Positions 33,732-41,135 of a DNA stretch of 58,144 nucleotides are shown here, piece by piece. Both the position numbers and the translations under genes were made by a program. How positions within the stretch are numbered: the first letter of the stretch is position 1; every line of letters begins with the position of its first letter. Source of the stretch: an uncultured Clostridia bacterium. Lineage in GTDB: Bacteria; Bacillota; Clostridia; Christensenellales; Borkfalkiaceae. The notes under the pieces were generated by a model, which saw nothing but the letters and a program-made list of their open reading frames with translations, was not told the origin of the DNA and ran no database searches. Location of the stretch: assembly GCA_944354265.1 (NCBI GenBank), contig CALVPX010000006.1, positions 1 through 58,144 of the forward strand, in the 5' to 3' direction.

Positions 33732-33781
33732 TATATATCTCCTGAATTTTATTCAAAAATTTTTATTTACGATATAATTTA

Positions 33782-33860
33782 GTGAAGTTTTGCGGCCACG
33801 CCGCAAAGTGAAGTAGTGCTTTCGCACTGTGAAGTAAAAGCCTCACGGCTTTTGTGAAGT
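33782..33860. repeat. Hairpin array 5 with GTGAAGT linkers
   Basis: The clearest array: GTGAAGT at 33782, 33808, 33829 and 33854 with the hairpins TTTGCGGCcacGCCGCAAA, AGTGCtttcGCACT and AAAAGCCtcacGGCTTTT filling the gaps exactly, with no spare base. It lies in the gene-free stretch 33732-34134, the rest of which is A repeats. Confidence 0.9.
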
Positions 33861-33864
33861 TTGT

Positions 33865-33937
33865 CTTTTTCTTTTGTCATATTGAGCGAAGTCGAACATA
33901 TCTAGCGGGGTTTTGACCCCGCCGACAAAAGAAAAAG
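33865..33937. repeat. Mini A/A' repeat with 14-bp matching flanks
   Basis: CTTTTTCTTTTGTC (33865-33878) and its exact complement GACAAAAGAAAAAG (33924-33937) bracket ATATTGAGCGAAGTCGAACA and a GCGGGGttttgaCCCCGC hairpin. Confidence 0.8.
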
Positions 33938-33958
33938 GCAAGTTATGGTAATATATTC

Positions 33959-34070
33959 CCCTTTGTCCGTCGCTACCATTGTCATTTCGAGCGTAAGTCG
34001 AGAAATCTGCGCTGTAAGCGCGACAATGGTAGCTCCGAGATTTCTCCGCGTTGGTCGAAATGACAAAGGG
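33959..34070. repeat. A repeat with nested matching flanks
   Basis: CCCTTTGTC/GACAAAGGG form the outer arms and CTACCATTGTC/GACAATGGTAG the inner arms; A half-units fill the middle. It is the inverted counterpart of the copy at 9024-9144. Confidence 0.8.
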
Positions 34071-34134
34071 AAAGGTACAAAACGATAAAGGGGTGGGCGC
34101 GCCTGCGACGCTTATGGACGCAAATTATCGGCTG

Positions 34135-35118
34135 TTATTTTTTCAGTACCAAGTGAACTGCAAACCCGCCGAAATCGTCCTTCAAATAAGCCACCGTGGG
34201 GTTGCCCTTGGCGTCGTACTTTATGGATTCCTCATCGATGGTATAGCCGCGCATCTTGAGCTGATACATTGCCCTCTTGACCGAGTTGGTGGCGACGGCG
34301 ATGTGACCCATCTTGCCCTTGAAGGGCTTCTTCATGCACTCGACATATGTGGAGGCGAAGACTGAGCTGTTGCCCACCTTTTTGGTGAAGCCGAAGGCGT
34401 GGTCGAACATGTCCGCAACGCTTTCCGCCTCCTCGGGATTGGCGCAGTTAATGCCGACGTGAACCATTTGGAAGCCGAGCATCTTGTCGACGGCTTCGCG
34501 GCAGAGGGCGGTTATGCCCTCCCAATTCTCCTCGTCGAGGAGCTTGCCGGGAACTATCCAACTGCCGCCGCAGCAGACGATTTTTTCGTATGCGAGGTAT
34601 GTGTTGAGGTTGTCCGCGGTGACGCCGCCCGTGGGCATGAAGCGCATGGACGTGTAGGGGCCGCAGACCGACTTTATGTAGGGAAGGCCGCCGGCCTGTT
34701 CGGCGGGAAAGAATTTAACAAAGTCGAGGCCGAGCTCGATTGCCTGCTCGATTTCGCTTGCGGAGGAGAGACCGGGGGCGAAGGGTATGCCCTTGTCGAG
34801 GCAGTGCTTTACAACCTTGGGATTGAGGCCGGGGGCGACGCAGAACTTTGCGCCTGCGGCATATGCCGCGTCGGCCTGTTCGCATGTAAGCACCGTGCCG
34901 GCGCCGACGAGCATGTCGGGATAGGCCTTGACCATGCGGGAGATGACCTCGTCCGCACCCTTTGCGCGGAAAGTGACTTCTGCACAGTTGATGCCGCCGT
35001 CGCGCAGAGCCTTTGCAAGCTTTTCGGCGTTTTCAACCTTGTCGAGTTTGATGACAGGCACAATGCCGATGCAGTTGAATTGCTCGACAATTGCGTCTAT
35101 TTTTTCTTTTATTGTCAT
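34135..35118 (-). CDS. eda: KDPG aldolase fused to a VOC/glyoxalase-like domain
   Basis: A 327-residue two-domain protein. Residues ~1-210 are a class I KDPG/KHG aldolase: IGIVPVIKLD, EVTFR, GAGTV, the Schiff-base lysine in FVKFFPAE near 135, and TGGV near 167. It cleaves KDPG into pyruvate and glyceraldehyde-3-phosphate, the last step of the uronate route here. Residues ~215-327 form a vicinal-oxygen-chelate domain (MVHVGINC, MGHIAVAT, GGFAVHLV). Its role is unknown; it might handle methylglyoxal-type by-products (guess). AGAGAGG precedes the ATG. Confidence 0.92.
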   Translation of the reverse strand: MTIKEKIDAIVEQFNCIGIVPVIKLDKVENAEKLAKALRDGGINCAEVTFRAKGADEVISRMVKAYPDMLVGAGTVLTCEQADAAYAAGAKFCVAPGLNPKVVKHCLDKGIPFAPGLSSASEIEQAIELGLDFVKFFPAEQAGGLPYIKSVCGPYTSMRFMPTGGVTADNLNTYLAYEKIVCCGGSWIVPGKLLDEENWEGITALCREAVDKMLGFQMVHVGINCANPEEAESVADMFDHAFGFTKKVGNSSVFASTYVECMKKPFKGKMGHIAVATNSVKRAMYQLKMRGYTIDEESIKYDAKGNPTVAYLKDDFGGFAVHLVLKK

Positions 35119-35290
35119 ATAAACCTCTCTTGCGCCGCATTGGGCGCACTAATAATTATGCGATATTATTATAAATAATAAAGGGCAACATGTCCATATA
35201 CAAAACGGATAGAAATATGTAAAATTTGGACGCCGCTTCCCCTCCCTTGTCATGTTATTTTACTCTTTTACATTAATTTACCAAAATTGT

Positions 35291-35322
35291 TTGACAGCGT
35301 GAAAGTTGTGTGATAATATAAT
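35291..35322 (+). promoter_or_regulatory. Promoter of the riboswitch-P-type ATPase unit
   Basis: TTGACA (35291-35296), then overlapping -10 candidates GATAAT (35312), TAATAT (35314, 17-bp spacer) and TATAAT (35317). It gives a leader of about 310 nt. Confidence 0.8.
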
Positions 35323-35345
35323 CGCGTAAAAACTTAAACGTATTT

Positions 35346-35480
35346 AAAAGGGAGTAGTTATAAGTGCGTAGCCGACAATCACGGGTATTCCCCCGGTTGC
35401 GCCGCCGTTATAAGCTTTCGGCAACAAGACTTTTAGCATTGCCTCCTCTTCGGGGCACTGTGCTTGAAGTCTTTTTTTAT
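35346..35480 (+). ncRNA. yybP-ykoY (manganese) riboswitch
   Basis: The leader shows the family pattern: AAAGGGAGTAGT at the 5' end, an internal GCCGACAATCACGGG block, then GGCAACAAGACTTTTAGCATT with a hairpin CCTCtTCGGGG. The expression platform is a hairpin between AAGACTT and AAGTCTT followed by T7, a terminator that Mn2+ binding would relieve. Position in front of a P-type cation ATPase is the classic context. High Mn2+ should switch the pump on. Confidence 0.85.
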
Positions 35481-35639
35481 ACCCTTTTATTTGAAAATTT
35501 GCACATACTGATTGGGAATTTGTGCAATTGACCCCGCAATATACCGCATTCAATGCGCTTGCGGCTGTATATTTTACGTAATACGAAATTCTTGCCCGGG
35601 GCTGTGCCGCGGGTGAAAATAATATTTTTGAGGTGAAAG

Positions 35640-38294
35640 ATGTTTCATAACAAGAGCATTGAGGAAACCTACGAGGCCGTAGGCTCCTCGGGTGCGGGTC
35701 TTTCTACCGCGGAGGCTCAAAAGCGCCTTGCCGAAAACGGCAAAAACGCCTTGGCCGAAGCCAAGAAGAAGCCCGCCATCTTAAAGTTTTTGGGGCAGTT
35801 TACCGACCCCATGATCATCGTTCTGCTTGCGGCGGCCGTCGTTTCTGCCGTGCTTGCCATTGTGCAGAGCGAGTGGATCGAACTTATAGACAGCGGCGTC
35901 ATCCTGCTCATCGTCGTGATAAACGCCATAATCGGCTTTATTCAGGAGAACAAGGCCGAAAACGCGCTTGAAGCGCTGAAGGCCAAGAACAAACCCTTTG
36001 TTAAGGCCCTGCGCGACGGCGAACAGGCGGTTATACCCTCCGAGGAACTTGTGGTAGGCGACGTGGTAATACTTGAAGCGGGCGACGTTGTTCCCGCCGA
36101 CATGCGCCTTATACAGTCGGCTTCCTTAAAGATAGAAGAGGCCGCCCTGACGGGCGAGTCCGTTCCCGTTGAAAAGGACTGCCACGAGGTCGTGGACGAA
36201 AAGGCGCCCTTGGGCGACAGGCACAACATGGCCTTCTCGGGCAGCACCGTGACATACGGCCGCGGCCGCGGCGTTGTGACCGCCACCGGCATGGCCACGG
36301 AGATGGGCAAGATTGCGCAGATGCTGACCGAGGTCAAGGAGGACCCCTCCCCCCTCAACAAGCAGCTCGGCAAGACTGCAAAGATACTCTCCTTCCTCGT
36401 GCTCGGCATAGCCGTAGTTATATTCATAGTAAATATCTGCGCGCACATATCAACCGGGCTGACCACCGACATATTCATGGAAGCCTTCATGACGGCGGTA
36501 GCAATTGCCGTTGCGGCCATACCCGAAGGTCTGCCCGCGGTCGTCACCATAGTGCTCGCCATGGGCGTGCAGAAGATGTCCAAGCGCAACGCCATTGTAA
36601 AGAACCTGCCCTCGGTTGAGACTTTGGGCTGCTGCGAAGTTATATGCTCGGATAAGACGGGTACCCTTACTCTCAACAAGATGACCGTAAAGGACGGCTA
36701 CTGCCCCTCCGGCGACGACGAGCTTTTGAAGCGCATAATGGCGCTGTGCAACGACACCGTAGTTACCAAGACGGGTCTGCAGGGCGACCCCACAGAGACG
36801 GCGCTTGTAGATTACTTCATCAATCAGGGCGGCGACTACAGCGAGCTCGCCGCGGCATATCCCCGCGTCAACGAAAAGCCCTTCGATTCGGGCCGCAAGC
36901 TGATGACCACCGTGCACACCTGCGCGGGCAAGACGCAGAGCTACACCAAGGGCGCGCCCGACATGCTCATCGCGCGCTGCACGCACATTCTTACAAACAA
37001 GGGCGTTATGCCCATAACCGACGCCGACAAGGAGGCCATAAAGAACGCCAACAGCGCCATGGCGCACAGGGCGCTGCGCGTGCTTGCGGCGGCATATAAG
37101 GACGGCGACAACATCACTGAAGAGGGCATGATATTTGTGGGCCTGATAGGCATGATAGACCCTCCCCGCCCCGAAGTAAAGGCAGCCGTTGCCGAGTGCA
37201 GAACGGCGGGCATAAAGGCGCTGATGATCACGGGCGACCACATGGACACCGCCTGCGCCATTGCAAAGGAGCTCGACATTCTGCGCGACGGCGACCTGAC
37301 CGCCACGGGCGCCGAGCTCGACAAGATGAGCGACGAATATCTGTACGAAAACATAGGCAAATTCTCCGTATTCGCGCGCGTGTCGCCCGAAAATAAGGTG
37401 AGAATAGTAAAGGCTTTCCGCGCCAACGGCAAGGTGACCGCCATGACGGGCGACGGCGTAAACGACGCGCCCTCCATAAAGGAAGCCGACATAGGCATAG
37501 GCATGGGCATCACGGGCACGCAGGTAAGTAAGGAAGCCGCCGACATGGTGCTGACCGACGACAACTTTGCAACAATCGTCGGCGCCGTGGAAGAGGGCAG
37601 AAAGATATTCTCCAACATAACCAAGGCCATACAGTTCCTGCTCTCCGCAAACATTGCAGAAGTTATGTGCCTGTTCATAGTTGAGATGATTTCGCTCATT
37701 TCGGGCAATCCCCAAACCTTCCTTTCGCCCATAATGATACTTTGGGTAAACCTTGTAACCGACTCCTTCCCCGCCCTTTCGCTTGGCACCGAGAAGGCCG
37801 AACGCGACGTAATGAAGATGCCGCCGAGGAAGAGCGATACCTCGCTGTTTGCCGGGCAGATGGGCAAGGACATTATAATTCAGGGCATAATGCAGACGGC
37901 GCTTGTAATGCTTTCGTACCTGCTCGGACAGTATGTGCTGACCGACGGCTACCAACACCACGCAGAGCCCATGACCATGGCGTTCATATCGCTGTGCTTC
38001 ATACAGCTCTTCCACGCGTTCAACCTGCGTTCGCAGCGCAACAGCGTGCTCAACAGCAAGTTCTTCTCCAACAAGCCCCTCAACCTCTCCGCCCTCGTGG
38101 GCATTGCGCTTACGCTGTTCGTAGTGCTTACCCCCGGCGTAAAGACGATATTCATCGAAGGCGCAGACAACAGCTTCATGCTGTCGTGGGTTGAATGGTT
38201 GGTTGCAATAGCCGTTGCAGTTGCAATTATTCCCCTCGTTGAAATTCAGAAGCTCATCGAAAGGCTGATCGCAAAGAGCAAAAAGAATAAGTAA
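35640..38294 (+). CDS. P-type cation ATPase (Ca2+-ATPase family, probable Mn2+/Ca2+ export)
   Basis: An 884-residue P2-type ATPase of normal length. The phosphorylation motif DKTGT starts at residue 338, actuator TGES is near 165, the ion-binding AIPEGLPAVVT lies in membrane helix 4, and the hinge motif TGDGVNDAPSIKEADIG follows near 605. Ten membrane helices are expected. SERCA/PMR1-type pumps export Ca2+ and Mn2+; the yybP-ykoY riboswitch upstream favours manganese. GAGGTGA precedes the ATG. It interrupts the run of uronate genes and is unrelated to them. Confidence 0.95.
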   Translation: MFHNKSIEETYEAVGSSGAGLSTAEAQKRLAENGKNALAEAKKKPAILKFLGQFTDPMIIVLLAAAVVSAVLAIVQSEWIELIDSGVILLIVVINAIIGFIQENKAENALEALKAKNKPFVKALRDGEQAVIPSEELVVGDVVILEAGDVVPADMRLIQSASLKIEEAALTGESVPVEKDCHEVVDEKAPLGDRHNMAFSGSTVTYGRGRGVVTATGMATEMGKIAQMLTEVKEDPSPLNKQLGKTAKILSFLVLGIAVVIFIVNICAHISTGLTTDIFMEAFMTAVAIAVAAIPEGLPAVVTIVLAMGVQKMSKRNAIVKNLPSVETLGCCEVICSDKTGTLTLNKMTVKDGYCPSGDDELLKRIMALCNDTVVTKTGLQGDPTETALVDYFINQGGDYSELAAAYPRVNEKPFDSGRKLMTTVHTCAGKTQSYTKGAPDMLIARCTHILTNKGVMPITDADKEAIKNANSAMAHRALRVLAAAYKDGDNITEEGMIFVGLIGMIDPPRPEVKAAVAECRTAGIKALMITGDHMDTACAIAKELDILRDGDLTATGAELDKMSDEYLYENIGKFSVFARVSPENKVRIVKAFRANGKVTAMTGDGVNDAPSIKEADIGIGMGITGTQVSKEAADMVLTDDNFATIVGAVEEGRKIFSNITKAIQFLLSANIAEVMCLFIVEMISLISGNPQTFLSPIMILWVNLVTDSFPALSLGTEKAERDVMKMPPRKSDTSLFAGQMGKDIIIQGIMQTALVMLSYLLGQYVLTDGYQHHAEPMTMAFISLCFIQLFHAFNLRSQRNSVLNSKFFSNKPLNLSALVGIALTLFVVLTPGVKTIFIEGADNSFMLSWVEWLVAIAVAVAIIPLVEIQKLIERLIAKSKKNK

Positions 38295-38314
38295 GCATAT
38301 ATATGCATATACGC

Positions 38315-38349
38315 AAAAATAGCGAACTGCAAAGCAGTTCGCTATTTTT
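38315..38349 (+). terminator. Terminator after the P-type ATPase gene
   Basis: A perfect 16-bp stem (38315-38330 with 38334-38349) ending in TTTTT within the descending arm. Confidence 0.9.
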
Positions 38350-38414
38350 ATACCACGGATTAGTGAAAGTACTTCCTGTCATTTCAACTAAGCCCGCCGC
38401 AATTCCCCACCTTT

Positions 38415-38704
38415 GTCATTTCGACCGAAGCACCCGCAGGGTGCGAAGTGGAGAAATCTGCGTGAACGCAGTTCCTCCAACCGTCATCTTGAGTGGAGCG
38501 AATGTAATGAGCGCAATCGAAAGATCTTGTTTAATGTCATATCCTGCAAGATACATTCGACTACGGGCTGTCGCCCTTCGCTCAGTATGACTTGATTTTT
38601 ATAAAACTTTCATAACTTCGTTTGGGGGATTTCTCCGCTTCGGCGCGTTCCGCACCTTCGGTCGAAATGACAACAGGGGCGCACTAAAAGGTGCGCCCCT
38701 GTTG
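38415..38704. repeat. A repeat split by an A' repeat, then a GC hairpin
   Basis: The first A half (GTCATTTCGACCGAAG...GAGAAATCTGCG) and the second half (38616-38671, ending GGTCGAAATGAC) are separated by an A' unit at 38483-38591. A 14-bp hairpin CAACAGGGGCGCAC/GTGCGCCCCTGTTG follows. A D hairpin lies near 38768-38812. These make up the gene-free stretch 38295-38961; the last ~130 bp hold only minor hairpins. Confidence 0.75.
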
Positions 38705-38961
38705 AGTTTACAGTTATGAGCGCGGCGCAGCCGCGCATAAAGTTACGCTATTTAATATAAACAATCCCTCAGTCACCCTTCGGGTGACAGCTCCCTTTAC
38801 ACAAGGGCGCCTAAATTTTGGTATTGCGCCGCCGCGCTTTCTTTCGATAAATATACGCCGAGGCGGTGTAGGCGGAATTGACTTCCGCCGTAAGCAACGC
38901 CCGACAACTCACCTCGCTGCAAGTCGCACGGAGCAAAGCGAGTACGACTTGAGCGAAAAAA

Positions 38962-39717
38962 TCACCTTCCAAGCCAACCGCCATCAACAGCGATGGTGAA
39001 GCCGTTTACATAGTCCGAGGCGGCGGAGGCGAGGAATACTGCCGCGCCCTCTAAATCTGCGGGGGTGCCCCAACGGCCGGCGGGTATGCGCGCCAAAATG
39101 TCGGCACTGCGCTCCTCGTCCTGACGGAGAGCCTGAGTATTGTTGGTGGCCATATATCCCGGGGCTATGCCGTTTACGTTTATGCCGTACTTGGCCCATT
39201 CGTTGGCGAGCGTCATGGTTATGCCGCGGATTGCCGACTTGGAAGCCGTGTACGAGGGCACGCGTATGCCGCCCTGATAGGACAGCATGGAGGCGATGTT
39301 GATTATTTTGCCGCCCGTGCCCTGCTTTAAGAACTGCTGTGCGACTGCCTGCGTGAGGAAGAACACCGTCTTTAAGTTGACGTTGATTACCGAATCCCAA
39401 TTTTCCTCGGAGAACTCTATGGAGTCCTGCCTCTTGATTATTCCGGCGTTGTTGACGAGGATATCTATTCTTCCATAATGTTCGATCGACTTTTGAATGA
39501 CGCCGGGTATGACGTCGGTAGACGAAAGGTCGGCGATGACGTTGTAAAAATTGTCCTTGCCGAGCATTTCCTCCGTTTCGGTGGAAGGCCTGCGGGAGAC
39601 GCCGACGACCTTTGCGCCCGCCTCGACAAACGCCCTTGAGACGCCCTGACCGAGACCCGTATTGGAGCCCGTGACTATGGCAACTTTGCCCTTTAAGCTG
39701 AATTGATCTAAAATCAT
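38962..39717 (-). CDS. kduD: 2-keto-3-deoxygluconate oxidoreductase (SDR)
   Basis: A 251-residue classical short-chain dehydrogenase that reduces 2,5-diketo-3-deoxygluconate to KDG. The cofactor motif TGSNTGLGQG is near 14, NNAGI near 86 and the catalytic YxxxK (YTASK) near 155. The start is the ATG at 39717, 11 nt after GGAGG; an ATG six codons earlier overlaps that ribosome binding site. Identification as KduD rather than another SDR rests on the strong match to the family opening (FSLKGKVAIVTG) and on KduI nearby. Confidence 0.9.
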   Translation of the reverse strand: MILDQFSLKGKVAIVTGSNTGLGQGVSRAFVEAGAKVVGVSRRPSTETEEMLGKDNFYNVIADLSSTDVIPGVIQKSIEHYGRIDILVNNAGIIKRQDSIEFSEENWDSVINVNLKTVFFLTQAVAQQFLKQGTGGKIINIASMLSYQGGIRVPSYTASKSAIRGITMTLANEWAKYGINVNGIAPGYMATNNTQALRQDEERSADILARIPAGRWGTPADLEGAAVFLASAASDYVNGFTIAVDGGWLGR

Positions 39718-39857
39718 TTTATGTATTCCCTCCATGGTTTTGCTTTAACTGTATATATTTTACAACATTTGTGATAATAAATCAAGAGGGAATATAAAAA
39801 AAGTTATGAACTGCGCGCCCTTTGGCGCGCATAATGGGTGGGCTGGTGGGCGCTTCT

Positions 39858-40041
39858 GTCATGTTGAGCGGAGGTGTAAGCGATAGCGCGCACCGCAGTC
39901 GAAACATCTTGCTCGGTTTTTTGCCCCGCAAGATACATTCGACTCCGCCTTCGGCTACGCTCAGTATGACAATAAGGTGCATAACTTCGTTTGGGGGATT
40001 TCTCCGCTTCGGCGCGTTCCGCACCTTCGGTCGAAATGACA
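39858..40041. repeat. A' repeat followed by an A half-unit
   Basis: GTCATGTTGAGCGGAG...GCTCAGTATGAC (39858-39970), then an A half-unit ending GGTCGAAATGAC. The last ~60 bases match those at 38613-38672 almost exactly, so the A'+A-half combination has been copied as one block. With the hairpin at 40109 it fills the gap 39718-40213. Confidence 0.75.
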
Positions 40042-40108
40042 TTATTGGTGGGCGGCGCGTTATGATTGCGGCACCGCCGCAAACCAAAGCAACAGATAAA
40101 AGTATAGG

Positions 40109-40159
40109 CACATCGCCGCAAAAACGGGGGCGAAGTGCCCCCGTTTTTGCGGTGATGTG
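40109..40159 (-). terminator. Long hairpin after the polysaccharide deacetylase gene
   Basis: Perfect 23-bp arms (40109-40131 and 40137-40159) with a 5-nt loop, about 55 nt past the stop at 40214. A five-base A/T run sits inside the stem rather than after it, so it may instead be one of the repeat hairpins. Confidence 0.55.
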
Positions 40160-40213
40160 CGCGGCGTGCGAACTGCGCGGCAAATTATGTCCGTACCGCG
40201 CCGCTGAAACCGC

Positions 40214-41077
40214 TTATTCCAAACCGAAAAGTACGCTCTCCCCCGAAGGGATTTTGTAAACTTTGCCGCGGATTTCAATATACACGGGCATGCACGAGGG
40301 GTTGAACACCCTTTCGCCGTCGAGCGAGAATACGAGCGATTTATACGCCTGAACGTAGGAATATACCTCGCCGTTGGTGGCAAACCATATATCGCCCCTG
40401 CCCGAAAGAGTCTTGCAGAAGTCCTCTAAGAGGTTCCAATTGTTTTGATCGTCGTATTCGTAGCTGTGCCCCCACATATAGAACAGCCAAGGTTCGCGGT
40501 GCTTGAATTCGTCCTCGGGCGAGGCGGACACAAAGCGCTGCACAAGTTCGCCGAGCTGAGCTTCGTTGTGGTGTACTGTGGGGTTCCACTCGAGGAAGTC
40601 TTGGGGCAGGCCGAAGGAATAAGCAGACTTTGTAGTGCGCGCATAGGCGACCCCGAGGTCGGCGAGCATGCGCTTTATGTCGTCATTGTAGCCGTTGTAG
40701 GCGTAGGCCATGCCGCGCACTATGCGGCCGAAATTGTGCTCCAACCAATCGCGGTTCAAGAGCACCTCCCTTGCCGCCTCCGGCAGGGGAACTTTGTTGA
40801 GGAATATGTGGCGGGCGCCGTGGATTGCGACCTCGTGGGGGCCGTCCTTAAAGGCGGCGATGGTCTGCTCCTCGTCCATGCGGTCGTGCCAATTTGCGCA
40901 GTCGAAGAGGGTTGAATTGAGGTTGAAGGTGCACTTCAGGCCGTATTTATCTATTATCTGCAGCAGGCGCTTATCGGCCTGAACGCCGTCATCGTAACTT
41001 AAAGTGACCGCCTTTGAAAGGCCGCCGGGGAAGCGCATGTATTTTTCTTCGAACATCTGACGGAAAACTTTGGACAT
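40214..41077 (-). CDS. Polysaccharide deacetylase-like protein (CE4/NodB fold)
   Basis: A 287-residue protein with the NodB-type opening AVTLSYDDGVQADKR near 24, carrying the catalytic and metal-binding aspartates, and HGARH near 87 for the metal histidines. FYMWGHSYEYDD near 195 matches a later conserved block. No signal peptide is visible, unlike peptidoglycan deacetylases, so a cytoplasmic oligosaccharide substrate is possible, perhaps acetylated pectin fragments given the neighbourhood. GAGGTGA precedes the ATG. Confidence 0.85.
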   Translation of the reverse strand: MSKVFRQMFEEKYMRFPGGLSKAVTLSYDDGVQADKRLLQIIDKYGLKCTFNLNSTLFDCANWHDRMDEEQTIAAFKDGPHEVAIHGARHIFLNKVPLPEAAREVLLNRDWLEHNFGRIVRGMAYAYNGYNDDIKRMLADLGVAYARTTKSAYSFGLPQDFLEWNPTVHHNEAQLGELVQRFVSASPEDEFKHREPWLFYMWGHSYEYDDQNNWNLLEDFCKTLSGRGDIWFATNGEVYSYVQAYKSLVFSLDGERVFNPSCMPVYIEIRGKVYKIPSGESVLFGLE

Positions 41078-41135
41078 GGAATTTCACCTCAATTATTCAT
41101 TATTCATTAATTATTCATTCTTCATTATTCACTAT

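Noticed and set aside
33782-33860. Hairpin arrays as CRISPR arrays
   Set aside because: Repeats are only 7 nt, the segments between them are self-complementary hairpins rather than ~30-nt unique spacers, and no cas genes are present.
36450-38015. 521-residue open frame opposite the P-type ATPase gene
   Set aside because: It is antisense to a conserved gene, His/Val/Tyr-rich in a shadow-frame manner, with no ribosome binding site. Similar long shadows at 1229-1909, 22608-23555, 24869-25723 and 34399-35178 were dropped for the same reason.
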